In this document: positions 38,804 through 47,607 of the stretch, in pieces | Numbering within the stretch: the first letter of the stretch is position 1 | How the letters are laid out: every line of letters begins with the position of its first letter | DNA from: Gilliamella apis | GTDB taxonomy: Bacteria; Pseudomonadota; Gammaproteobacteria; Enterobacterales; Orbaceae | Direction: 5' to 3' | DNA length: 64,000 nt | NCBI RefSeq assembly: GCF_002142155.1 | Contig: NZ_NASD01000006.1 | Span: forward strand, 62,001 to 126,000 | Translations under genes and position numbers: made by a program | The notes under the pieces: generated by a model | What the model saw: the letters and a program-made list of their open reading frames with translations, nothing else | Databases searched by the model: none | What the model was told of the DNA's origin: nothing

Positions 38804-40624
38804 TTATTTGTCTGCTTGGAAAAAATAACGCATATTATTCATAGCTGCATTGATGAGATTATAATTAGGTGTTTCATTTACTTCATTATTATGAGCATCC
38901 AAATAATGACTAATACCGAGACGATTAACAAAATAAATGTTGTCTTTGGTCCGTACTGCATATGAACTATAATTAGACATAAGCAACCAATCTCTATCCA
39001 TTATTGGACTAAATAAATCATAACCAATCGAATAATCGGTAATATCGTTTTTTACATGCAAATAATGGCGCATTATTGAAGGTACAACATCTTCATGGCT
39101 GGTAAATTTATTTATATTATCGCTTATATGTTGAAGATCTTTCGCTCCAACAATAATAAAAGGTACTTTGGTTTGAGCATCCGTATAATTGCCATTATGC
39201 CCCCAAAAACCTAATTTATTATCATTCATTTCTTGTGAATGATCACCAGTAATAATAATCAATGTATTATCTAATGAACCAGACTGTTTAAGTTCATCAT
39301 AAACTTTCTGCAACAAATAATCATCATAATAGACACTCTGTTTATAACGATTAAAAATTGGAACGGGATCTGTATTGTTATTTAATGTCATATAATTGAG
39401 GTCACCAACTGGTTTAAATTTCACATCAAAATCTTTCGGGAAATCATAAGCATGTGGCGCATCAAAAAATAAAAAGGAAAAACTAGGATTAGATTTGTCC
39501 CTAGATTCATACCAATTTAGCCAGTCATCTGTTATCTGTTTATCACGACTTGATGCTAGGCCATTTTTACTACTTATTCTTAAATTTTTGATAGTTAAAA
39601 AAGCTGTTCGATCAAATTCAGGTGAGGTGACTTTTGCTGAAGTAAAAATCCCAATATTATAATTTTCTTTTTGTAGAGTAGTTATAAATAACGATGGAAT
39701 ACGGTTTCTTATAAATGAATCCCAGTATGTCCCGGGAATACCATAGAAAAGACCAAAAATACCTGTACGAGTTGCATTACCTGTTGAATAATGATTATTA
39801 AAAATTATGCCATCATTCTGTTTAACAAAACGATAGGTGTTGGGGGAAATATCTGGACTAAAAGTATCATAACGCCAAGAATCTAACACAATAAACATAA
39901 TATTAGGTGTTACTTGATTATCTGGATTAATCATAAGATCTTTTTTAGGGTAATAGATACTTGCGTGCTGGCTATCCCTGTCAATAAGCACTTTATGTTG
40001 TCCTGATTTATCAAAATATCCCATTATCTTTTTTGAGGTAAACGGACGATATAAAGGAATATATTCTTTTATAACCATAATCGGAGAATAGGCGTAATAA
40101 AAAGCAACCATATGTATCAAATGACTGATAACCAAGCAACTAGCAAGAAAAACTGTTGGTATAATTAATATTTTAGGTCGAATAGTTTTATGATTAAATT
40201 TTTTATCAAATAGATAAAGGATTAAATATTCTATTCCACAAAAACCGAATATTAACAAAAACATTAATACATAAGTCGGAATTGAAAAATCCACGACCTG
40301 ACCGGACAAAACCATAGATACTACCGACTCATTGATATGAAATCGATATTGTTGGAAAACGATAGTATCTATATATAAAACAATTTGCAATAAACTGAAT
40401 ATAAGTGCCAAGCAGATATTAGTTATTTTTTTATTTATCCAAAGGATAGGAATAGATATAACAAAAATTAATAAATAAGCTGAAAAAAAATGACCTAAAA
40501 CTGCAATAAATGCAAAAAGGCTTCCATCCCAAGTAAACGAAGAGCCAGGTACCCCAAAATATCGGATTGCTATTATTGACGAAATAAAAATATTTACTAA
40601 CAAGAACAAATAAAGTTTTTTCAT
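38804..40624 (-). CDS. yejM: YejM/PbgA-like inner membrane protein with sulfatase-fold domain
   Basis: In enterics YejM (PbgA/LapC) senses lipid A in the inner membrane and controls LpxC proteolysis. The 606 residues have about five N-terminal membrane helices (~1-195), a linker, and a periplasmic alkaline-phosphatase-fold domain with IMFIVLDSWRYDTF, YSTGNATRTGIFGLFYGIPG (20 residues) and a C-terminal lobe including YSIGYDLFSP, in the same order as E. coli YejM (586 residues). Unlike E. coli, the metal-site motif ITGDHSQEMND and WGHNG are retained, so a hydrolase/transferase role is not excluded. yejL, usually next to it, is absent. The gene symbol is by architecture; a distinct sulfatase-like paralogue is possible. 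Confidence 0.78.
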   Translation of the reverse strand: MKKLYLFLLVNIFISSIIAIRYFGVPGSSFTWDGSLFAFIAVLGHFFSAYLLIFVISIPILWINKKITNICLALIFSLLQIVLYIDTIVFQQYRFHINESVVSMVLSGQVVDFSIPTYVLMFLLIFGFCGIEYLILYLFDKKFNHKTIRPKILIIPTVFLASCLVISHLIHMVAFYYAYSPIMVIKEYIPLYRPFTSKKIMGYFDKSGQHKVLIDRDSQHASIYYPKKDLMINPDNQVTPNIMFIVLDSWRYDTFSPDISPNTYRFVKQNDGIIFNNHYSTGNATRTGIFGLFYGIPGTYWDSFIRNRIPSLFITTLQKENYNIGIFTSAKVTSPEFDRTAFLTIKNLRISSKNGLASSRDKQITDDWLNWYESRDKSNPSFSFLFFDAPHAYDFPKDFDVKFKPVGDLNYMTLNNNTDPVPIFNRYKQSVYYDDYLLQKVYDELKQSGSLDNTLIIITGDHSQEMNDNKLGFWGHNGNYTDAQTKVPFIIVGAKDLQHISDNINKFTSHEDVVPSIMRHYLHVKNDITDYSIGYDLFSPIMDRDWLLMSNYSSYAVRTKDNIYFVNRLGISHYLDAHNNEVNETPNYNLINAAMNNMRYFFQADK

Positions 40625-40792
40625 AGAAATCCATTAGGTAAAAGGCTGAAATTCTTTAATAATAATGTTTTTTTTATTTTGATTTATTGCTTTCCAAAAA
40701 TTTTTTAACAAAAAAACAATAAAAGTATAGAAATTAATATAAAATTAACAAAAAGGGCTCGTTATAGAGTCTTCTTATAATATTATGAATCG

Positions 40793-41447
40793 TTACCTTC
40801 GTTCAGCAAATACTCGCGGTAACTAACATGATAAATAAATTAATAAACTCACAATATAGTGCTAATGCATCTAATATCACATAACGCCTAAGCATATTTT
40901 GCTCTTCTTATGATAAATTAACACTCAATTATTTAAGTTTTTGCGTATTATAAGCTGTTAATCCGGCAAAAACGAATACGCCAATATAGGTTACCGCCCA
41001 CATTAAAGGTTCGCCTTGCAAAAATAGATTAACTAGAGAGGCGCTAACAATACCAATTAATCACATGAATAATAAACTACAAAACCAGATAAATCTCGTT
41101 TAGTCGTATAGCCATAAAATGCTAACTCACTAAACATTCCAGCGGTAATAAAAAAGACACTGGCAATAGAAGATGACGTATAATAAATAAAATATATAGA
41201 AAAAGTACAACCATTTATTACTGAATAAAGCATAAATAAAGTTGTCGCGGCAGCACCAGATAAACGATTAATCATTCCTGAAATAACAAATACTAATCCA
41301 ATTTCAGCAATTAAAAGTACCCATATTACTCGTGATAATAAAATGAGAAACTCAAAACTAGTTGATGCAAACCAAGCAACAAAAGCAGTTAAAAGTAAAC
41401 CAACAGCCATCCATACATTTGACTCATATATGTTTGTATATGGCTAA
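40793..41447 (-). pseudogene. Broken Bax inhibitor-1 family gene (YbhL-like)
   Basis: Minus-strand translation in shifting frames recovers nearly a whole YbhL-type protein: IQTYMSQMYGW; VGLLLTAFVAWFAS through GYTTKRDLSGF; LIGIVSASLVNLF, MWAVTYIGVFVFAGLTAYNT, QKLK; LRRYVILDALALYCEFINLF; and LPRVFAERR with TAA at 40793-40795. Lesions: a frameshift after MYGW consistent with loss of one copy of a 4-base ATGG repeat, a one-base loss after SGF followed by an in-frame TGA, stops after QKLK, and a further shift near the end. The longest open piece (41057-41410) is only 117 residues. The gene is dead but recent enough to read. Confidence 0.85.
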
Positions 41448-41542
41448 CAGTTTATTCTTTAATTGAACCGTTAGGAGTATAAATTGACATCTCTTAACGA
41501 CTATAAAAGTAACATAATACCTTATTATATATTAAATAAAGA

Positions 41543-41986
41543 TTAATACCATTTCTTCAAGGCATTTACATCAGATTGCTTTGCCTCAACCCAATTTTCA
41601 CCATTACCAGTTTGTTCTTTCTTCCAAAATGGTGCTTCGTTTTTTAATACATCCATAATAAATTCTGTTGCAGCAAAAGCATCACTTCGATGCGCAGAAC
41701 TAACGCCAACAAAAACAATACTCTCATTAACATTAATTTTGCCCACACGATGCACTAATGCAACTCGATTAATTGACCATCTATCTCTGGCTTGATGAAT
41801 AATATTCCTCAACACTTTTTCTGTCATTTGAGGATAATGTTCCAACGTTAAACTAATCACTTGGTTTTCTAAACTACGTACTTTCCCAATAAAAGTGACT
41901 ACTGCTCCATCTTGAGGTAACTCATAGAGCCATGTTATTAATGAATTTATATCAATATATGATTGGTTGACTTCAATAATATTCAT
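41543..41986 (-). CDS. moaE: Molybdopterin synthase catalytic subunit MoaE
   Basis: Large subunit of molybdopterin synthase, which adds two sulfurs to cyclic pyranopterin phosphate using MoaD thiocarboxylate. The 147 residues (E. coli 150) show GAVVTFIGKVRS, LEHYPQMTEK, the RVALVHRVGKI segment, GVSSAHRSDAFAATEFIMD, and the active-site lysines in APFWKKEQ. I start at the ATG at 41986, with AGGTGG upstream; a GTG four codons earlier overlaps the moaD end. Third gene of moaC-moaD-moaE. Confidence 0.96.
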   Translation of the reverse strand: MNIIEVNQSYIDINSLITWLYELPQDGAVVTFIGKVRSLENQVISLTLEHYPQMTEKVLRNIIHQARDRWSINRVALVHRVGKINVNESIVFVGVSSAHRSDAFAATEFIMDVLKNEAPFWKKEQTGNGENWVEAKQSDVNALKKWY

Positions 41987-41990
41987 ATTG

Positions 41991-42236
41991 TCATCCACCT
42001 GTTACTGGTGGAAAAAATGCAATTTCATCACCATGTTGAATTATATGATGATAATCAACTAGCGCATGATTTACCGCACATAATACAGTCTTTTCTTTTA
42101 AAGCAAATGCCCATTTGTCACCACGTAAACTCAGCTGTTCTAAAAGTTGTGCAATAGACATTTGCTCTACCATTAATTCCAAAGATTCAATTCCTAGTAG
42201 CTCTCTAATTTGTGCAAAAAAATAAATTTTATTCAT
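41991..42236 (-). CDS. moaD: Molybdopterin synthase sulfur carrier subunit MoaD
   Basis: Ubiquitin-like sulfur carrier of 81 residues (E. coli 81). It ends in the required Gly-Gly (AFFPPVTGG), the site of adenylation by MoeB and thiocarboxylation. [15 protein letters not shown] at the start is family-typical. The ATG overlaps the moaC stop by four bases, and moaE follows within five bases of the stop, so all three are translationally linked. Confidence 0.96.
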   Translation of the reverse strand: MNKIYFFAQIRELLGIESLELMVEQMSIAQLLEQLSLRGDKWAFALKEKTVLCAVNHALVDYHHIIQHGDEIAFFPPVTGG

Positions 42237-42727
42237 ACTTTCACTTTTCTAATTAAACTATAGTCACCAGATTTTCCACCAATTTTATTTAATAATCTAA
42301 CCTGATTAATAATCATATCTTTCTGACTAGCTTTGCACATATCATATATCGTTAATGCAGCTACAGAAGCAGCAACTAACGCTTCCATTTCCACGCCTGT
42401 TTGACCAGTTACCTTACAAACTGACTCTATTCTTACACTATGATTTTCAAATAGCGGTTCAATATTAACCTCTATTTTAGTAAGTAGTAATGGATGACAA
42501 AGTGGTATTAACTCCCATGTCCTTTTCGCAGCTTGAACTCCAGCAATTCGAGCAGTTGCAAACACATCACCTTTATGATGTTTTCCTTCAATAATCATAT
42601 TAAATGTTTCTTCATTCATTAATACTATTGATTCTGCCCTAGCCTCTCGATGGGTTATCTGTTTTTCTGAAACATCCACCATATGAGCATCACCACGCTG
42701 ATTAATATGTGAAAATGACGCTGACAT
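42233..42727 (-). CDS. moaC: Cyclic pyranopterin monophosphate synthase MoaC
   Basis: Completes the first stage of molybdenum cofactor synthesis with MoaA. The 164 residues show [22 protein letters not shown]-type [30 protein letters not shown], and the C-terminal [20 protein letters not shown] with catalytic-region AMCKA-like MCKASQKDM. It is first in this operon; moaA and moaB, which precede it in E. coli, are not here. AAGGG precedes the ATG. No Moco riboswitch is evident in the 194-base gap to priA. Confidence 0.97.
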   Translation of the reverse strand: MSASFSHINQRGDAHMVDVSEKQITHREARAESIVLMNEETFNMIIEGKHHKGDVFATARIAGVQAAKRTWELIPLCHPLLLTKIEVNIEPLFENHSVRIESVCKVTGQTGVEMEALVAASVAALTIYDMCKASQKDMIINQVRLLNKIGGKSGDYSLIRKVKV

Positions 42728-42921
42728 TTTTGAACACCCTTAAACATTATGTTTTAATTTGTCACTCAAGATAACAAATTTTGTTTATCGATACTACTAG
42801 CATATACATAAAGTATTAATATTTAATTTAGAAATAATTAATTAGTCTGCCTGCGTAATTTTTGCGAGTTAAACAAAATCTGCGTACAATAGCAATTTTA
42901 TAACTGTAATAGTGATTGTTA

Positions 42922-45090
42922 ATGCTGATTGCCCATGTAGCCTTACCGGTACCCCTTTATCAACTGTTTGATTACACACTTACGACGCAGGCTGAAATTG
43001 GTATGCGAGTTAAAGTGCCATTTGGTAAACGGGAAATGATTGGAATCATCGTTAAGATTGATCAACAAACAACTTTTGATATCGAAAATTTAAAACCTAT
43101 TACCGAAATTATTGATACAAAAAACCCCTTTCCTCAACCAATTTGGCAATTATTAAATTGGGCAACCAATTATTATCATTTTCCAATTGGTGAAGTAATA
43201 TTTCACGCTATGCCGATCCCATTAAGGCAAGGACGTCCAGCCATCAAAGATGGCATAAAACATTGGCAATTAACACTAAAAGGGCAGCAAATTGATTTAA
43301 ACCTTCTATCACGAACACCAAAACAGAAATTATTAGTATCTTCACTCAGAAACAACTGTTTGAATGAAAGTGAATTTAAATCGAATATCTATCAAGAATT
43401 ACAGAAAAAACAGCTTATCGAGCTTGTTTATCGCCAACCTGATAAAATTTGTTGGCAGACAAATTATTTAACCAACAAAACACCGATCCAATTAAATCAT
43501 GAACAATTAAATGCAATCACTACTATTAATAAACAAAACAAACAATTTGGTGTATTTTTGCTTGATGGTATAACTGGTTCTGGTAAGACGGAAGTTTATC
43601 TAAATATTATTTCTGATGTTTTAGCTCAAGGAAAACAAGCTTTAGTATTAGTACCTGAAATTGGTTTAACACCGCAAACTATCAAACGTTTTAAACAGCG
43701 TTTTAATGCACCAATTGATATTTTACATTCGGGCCTTACTGATAAGGAACGTTTAGAGGTTTGGTTAAGAAGTAAAGCTGGTGACAATGCTATCGTCGTA
43801 GGTACACGATCAGCACTTTTTACTCCATTTCAAGATTTAGGTATTATTATTATTGATGAAGAACATGATAGTTCTTATAAACAGCAAGAAGGCTGGCGTT
43901 ATAATGCCAGAGACTTAGCAATCATCCGAGCAAAAATTGAAAATATACCTATTATTTTAGGATCGGCTACGCCCTCTCTTGAAACCATTAATAATGCCCA
44001 AAGCCATAAGTATCAAAAGCTAAAGCTTACACAACGGGCAGGCAATGCAAAATTAGCCAAACAATCTATTTTAGATATTCGCGGTATGGCTCTAACTTCT
44101 GGACTTTCCCAGCCATTAATTGACCGAATAAAAGAACATTTAGATAATAATAATCAAGTGATGTTATTTCTTAACCGTAGGGGATTTGCGCCATTAATCA
44201 TTTGTCATGATTGCGGTTGGATTGCCGAGTGCCCACGTTGTGATCAACCTTATACCTTTCATAAAAAACAAAATAGACTAATTTGTCATTATTGTGATAC
44301 ACCTAGAAATATCCCTCAACAATGTCCTAAATGTGGTTCGACACAATTACTACCGATTGGATTTGGAACTGAGCAACTGGAAAAACAACTTAATATTTTA
44401 TTCCCGAATATAAAAATCACTCGTATTGATCGTGATACGATAACCAAAAAAGAGGCATTAAACGCTTATTTACATGATATCCAAAAAGGTGGTGCTCATA
44501 TTTTAGTTGGTACGCAAATTCTGGCTAAAGGACATCATTTCCCTGATGTTACATTAGTTGGAATAGTGGATGTTGATGGCGCTCTATTTTCCAGTGATTT
44601 TAGAGCCACAGAAAGATTTGCACAAATATATACCCAGGTTTCAGGACGAGCAGGTCGGGAAACAAAAGCTGGCGAGGTTATTCTACAAACCTATCATCCA
44701 GAACATCCATTATTAAATATATTACTAACGCAAGGTTACCAAGCATTTGCCAAACAAACCTTACAAGAACGTAAGCAAACATTACTACCACCATTTAGTT
44801 ATCAGGTGCTAATTCGTGCCGCTGATCGTAATAATCTACAAGCACCAAAATTTTTACAGCGTATCCATGATTGGCTAAAAGCAAATTATAATCAAGATTT
44901 ATGGCAACTTGGGCCTATACCTGCAAGCCAACCGAAAAAAGCGGGCTATTATCGTTGGCAATTACTCTTGCAACATAGCAACCGACAAGTATTACAGCAA
45001 ATATTAGATAACCTTCTTATAGTTATTAAACAGTGGAAAGATACATCAAAAGTAAGATGGAGTATTGATGTTGATCCAATTGATAATTAA
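42922..45090 (+). CDS. priA: Primosomal replication protein PriA (helicase)
   Basis: Restarts stalled replication forks by loading the primosome. The 722 residues (E. coli 732) begin MLIAHVALPVPLYQLFDY, with the 3'-DNA-binding domain first. Helicase motifs: Walker A GITGSGKTEVY, DEEH box IIIIDEEHDSSYKQQEG, and GSATPSLET. The zinc-binding insertion has four CxxC pairs (CHDCGWIAECPRC, CHYC, CPKC). ILVGTQILAKGHHFPDVTLV and QVSGRAGR close the helicase core. I start at the ATG at 42922; a TTG two codons upstream is in frame. Confidence 0.97.
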   Translation: MLIAHVALPVPLYQLFDYTLTTQAEIGMRVKVPFGKREMIGIIVKIDQQTTFDIENLKPITEIIDTKNPFPQPIWQLLNWATNYYHFPIGEVIFHAMPIPLRQGRPAIKDGIKHWQLTLKGQQIDLNLLSRTPKQKLLVSSLRNNCLNESEFKSNIYQELQKKQLIELVYRQPDKICWQTNYLTNKTPIQLNHEQLNAITTINKQNKQFGVFLLDGITGSGKTEVYLNIISDVLAQGKQALVLVPEIGLTPQTIKRFKQRFNAPIDILHSGLTDKERLEVWLRSKAGDNAIVVGTRSALFTPFQDLGIIIIDEEHDSSYKQQEGWRYNARDLAIIRAKIENIPIILGSATPSLETINNAQSHKYQKLKLTQRAGNAKLAKQSILDIRGMALTSGLSQPLIDRIKEHLDNNNQVMLFLNRRGFAPLIICHDCGWIAECPRCDQPYTFHKKQNRLICHYCDTPRNIPQQCPKCGSTQLLPIGFGTEQLEKQLNILFPNIKITRIDRDTITKKEALNAYLHDIQKGGAHILVGTQILAKGHHFPDVTLVGIVDVDGALFSSDFRATERFAQIYTQVSGRAGRETKAGEVILQTYHPEHPLLNILLTQGYQAFAKQTLQERKQTLLPPFSYQVLIRAADRNNLQAPKFLQRIHDWLKANYNQDLWQLGPIPASQPKKAGYYRWQLLLQHSNRQVLQQILDNLLIVIKQWKDTSKVRWSIDVDPIDN

Positions 45091-45092
45091 AC

Positions 45093-45125
45093 ATCTCTTC
45101 CAACAGGTAATCTGTTGGAAGAGAT
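45093..45125. terminator. 14-bp perfect stem-loop between convergent priA and comEA-like gene
   Basis: ATCTCTTCCAACAG (45093-45106) pairs exactly with CTGTTGGAAGAGAT (45112-45125), loop GTAAT. Neither side has a real T tract, so termination efficiency is doubtful; it may instead protect 3' ends. Confidence 0.5.
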
Positions 45126-45130
45126 TAAAT

Positions 45131-45436
45131 TTATAATGTAATTTTTCCTATATTTTTATCTAGTGTTGCTTGACCAATACCTGAAACCTCTTTTAACTGC
45201 TCTATAGAAATAAAAGGACCAAATTTTTCTCGATATTCAATAATCTTCTGAGCCTTACTCATACCAATACCAACTAACCCTTTAGTTAACTCTTCAGCTG
45301 TTGCTGTGTTGATATTAACTTGAACAACTTGTTTTTGTACCTCTGTGGTAGTGGTTTCTGATTTTGATTCCGCAAAACTGAAAGTTGAAAAAAAGAAGCT
45401 TGAGAATAAAAAACATAATATTGTAAAAATTTTCAT
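45131..45436 (-). CDS. ComEA-family helix-hairpin-helix secreted protein (YbaV-like)
   Basis: A 101-residue exported protein. A signal peptide MKIFTILCFLFSSFFFSTFS ends near FAES (~residue 23). A Thr/Glu/Lys linker leads to a DNA-binding helix-hairpin-helix pair: VNINTATAEELTKGLVGIGM and FGPFISIEQLKEVSGIG. In E. coli the homologue ybaV follows ppiD, as here. Related ComEA proteins bind DNA in the periplasm during competence; E. coli YbaV has no settled role. The ATG at 45436 has GGAG eight bases upstream; a longer in-frame start would destroy the signal peptide. Confidence 0.88.
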   Translation of the reverse strand: MKIFTILCFLFSSFFFSTFSFAESKSETTTTEVQKQVVQVNINTATAEELTKGLVGIGMSKAQKIIEYREKFGPFISIEQLKEVSGIGQATLDKNIGKITL

Positions 45437-45529
45437 TTGATTAACTCCAAAATAATTATGCAAGTAAATTTGCAAGTTAACTATCTCATTAAGTTAATAA
45501 AATGAATTTTACTAATAATAGAAATGCGA

Positions 45530-45549
45530 AAAGCCACTTAAGTGGCTTT
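45530..45549 (-). terminator. Palindromic stem-loop after ppiD
   Basis: AAAGCCACTTAAGTGGCTTT is a perfect 20-base inverted repeat 40 bases beyond the ppiD stop. The T tract on the minus strand is short (TTTTCG), so it is a weak terminator or attenuator before the comEA-like gene. Confidence 0.5.
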
Positions 45550-45588
45550 ACTTTAATTACAGCGAATATAAATTTATTTCGATCTCAA

Positions 45589-47457
45589 TCACATATTCAC
45601 ATCAGGCATTATTTCAATTTTTGATTTAGAACGAATATCATCACGAAGATAATAATAAGTATTATCAACGAATAATGGTAATAATTCTGATGAAATATCT
45701 TGATACTCTGTTGGTGTATCTACTTTAGTTAATGCAACAATATAAGCGGTATTATTTTCTAAAAATTCTGCTCCATAAGTCACAGATTTAACACCTTTAA
45801 TCGGTTGCTCTAAATTAAATACCATATCGACAACCTGTTTATCTAAATTGGTTGAGTCTCTATTTAACTCATACCTTTGACTTAATCTAATTTTATCAGA
45901 TTTACCAGTAGTATTTAATTCAGTTAATAAATTTTCAACATTAGATTTAAAACGATTATCAGATATATTCTTAGTTAACTGTTGTTTAATTGTATCTTTA
46001 ACTTCATCAAATGGTGCTATCCCTTCAGGACGATTATCAGTAACTTGAATTACAAAATCATAACTACCTTGTTTTCTTTCAATTGGAATTAAATCAGATA
46101 TTTTATGAGTTAACTGACCATCAACTATCATTTCTTCACTAAAAACTAAATCGCTTATTTCAGGATGAATCATGATTGAAAATGGATCTTGATAAGTTGT
46201 CCAATCCGTCGTATTTACAGTAAGTCCTGTTTTTTCAGCTAACTCCTCAAGAGATTTCGGTGATTCACTTAATGCAACTTTAATTTTATCTTCAATTGCA
46301 TTGAATTCTTTTTGTATTTTCTGATTAGCTATGCTTGCTTCAATCCTAGCTCCAACTAAATCAAGATCCATGCTTTTGCTTGGTTGTATACCATCTAACT
46401 TAATTATTGCAAACCCTTCATCGGTAGGTATCGGTGTTGAAATTTGGTTAATTTTTTTTAAATTTGCTTTTTTAAATACTTCAGGTAAAGAATTATCTTC
46501 AGCAAACCAACCTAATGAACCATTTTTACCATAAGCTGACATATCATTATTTGTATTCAGCGTTTGCGCAATTTGTTCAAAATTAGCACCTGTAGCCAAT
46601 TCTTTAGTAATTTTATATGCTTGTGCTTTATCAGTTACAAAAATTACACTAAAAGCTTTTTGCGCTGGATAACTATATTTATGAATATTTTTATTATACT
46701 CTGCTTTAACTTCATCTTCACTGATTTTAATTGATTGAGCAATAAGATCTTTAGAATTATAAATATATTTAATTTTTACACGTTCTTTTTTGTGAAAATT
46801 ATTTTTATGCTCATCATAATATTTTTGTTCGTCAGCTTCAGAAATATTTATATCTTTATTATCATCAATTGATGAATCAATTACCGTCGCATAAACATTT
46901 CTCGTTTGATTTTTTAATAATCCAATTTCTGAATCAGATGGTAAAACAAAACTCGATTGTACTAATGCATCCATAACTTGTTGTTGTTGTAATGACGTTT
47001 TTAATATTTCAGCATAACTATCAGGAGTGAAACCATTTTCAGCCAGTAAATCTAAATAGTTCTGATTATCAAATTTACCGTCTATAAAGAAAACTTTTTG
47101 TTGTTTAATATAATTCTTTATATTCTCATTACTGATGGCGGTATTAATTTTATCTGCAAACTGATAAGCTAAATAATTATCTATTTGCTGAGCTAAAATA
47201 TTACGACGCAAGATTTTGATAAAAGATGCATCACCAGTAGTTTTTGCTAAGGATTGTTTGACTTGATCTTCAAATCCTGCACGACTGATACCTTCACCAT
47301 CAACTTTAGCAATATATAATTGTTCATCGTTGGCACTATTTCCACTACCACCAAAACCTAAAAATCCTACGCCGGTAAAAATAAAACATAAAATAATGAT
47401 TGCAAAGATTATTTTAACAACAACACTATTTGCTGCTGTTCTAATTGTTTCCATCAT
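45589..47457 (-). CDS. ppiD: Periplasmic folding chaperone PpiD
   Basis: Inner-membrane anchored chaperone near the Sec translocon. The 622 residues (E. coli 623) start MMETIRTAANSVVVKIIFAI with one membrane helix (~14-35). The SurA-like N-domain precedes a parvulin domain around residues 265-355 (AFSVIFVTDKAQAYKI, GSLGWFAEDNSLPEVF, EGFAIIKLDGIQPS), and a long C-terminal chaperone region follows. The catalytic histidine pattern of active parvulins is not obvious, as in E. coli PpiD. It follows lon directly, whereas E. coli has hupB between them. Confidence 0.95.
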   Translation of the reverse strand: MMETIRTAANSVVVKIIFAIIILCFIFTGVGFLGFGGSGNSANDEQLYIAKVDGEGISRAGFEDQVKQSLAKTTGDASFIKILRRNILAQQIDNYLAYQFADKINTAISNENIKNYIKQQKVFFIDGKFDNQNYLDLLAENGFTPDSYAEILKTSLQQQQVMDALVQSSFVLPSDSEIGLLKNQTRNVYATVIDSSIDDNKDINISEADEQKYYDEHKNNFHKKERVKIKYIYNSKDLIAQSIKISEDEVKAEYNKNIHKYSYPAQKAFSVIFVTDKAQAYKITKELATGANFEQIAQTLNTNNDMSAYGKNGSLGWFAEDNSLPEVFKKANLKKINQISTPIPTDEGFAIIKLDGIQPSKSMDLDLVGARIEASIANQKIQKEFNAIEDKIKVALSESPKSLEELAEKTGLTVNTTDWTTYQDPFSIMIHPEISDLVFSEEMIVDGQLTHKISDLIPIERKQGSYDFVIQVTDNRPEGIAPFDEVKDTIKQQLTKNISDNRFKSNVENLLTELNTTGKSDKIRLSQRYELNRDSTNLDKQVVDMVFNLEQPIKGVKSVTYGAEFLENNTAYIVALTKVDTPTEYQDISSELLPLFVDNTYYYLRDDIRSKSKIEIMPDVNM

Positions 47458-47544
47458 AACTGGCTATTCTCCATACACCTGAATTTTAATTTCGCAAGTA
47501 TAGCATATTTGCTAAAATAGGCTATTATTCAATTAAAAGTCGAT

Positions 47545-47573
47545 AAAAAAAGTCAACACACGGTTGACTTTTT
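47545..47573 (-). terminator. Terminator of lon
   Basis: AAAAAGTCAAC (47547-47557) pairs with GTTGACTTTTT (47563-47573). Read on the minus strand the stem is followed by TTTTTTT, 35 bases after the lon stop. It isolates lon from ppiD, which should therefore have its own promoter. Confidence 0.85.
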
Positions 47574-47607
47574 CATTCATAAAACTCAAAAACATTAGCT
47601 AATAGGT

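Noticed and set aside
40785-40826. Short plus-strand peptide frame MNRYLRSANTRGN
   Set aside because: It is the exact antisense of the C-terminal codons of the broken Bax inhibitor gene and has no ribosome site.
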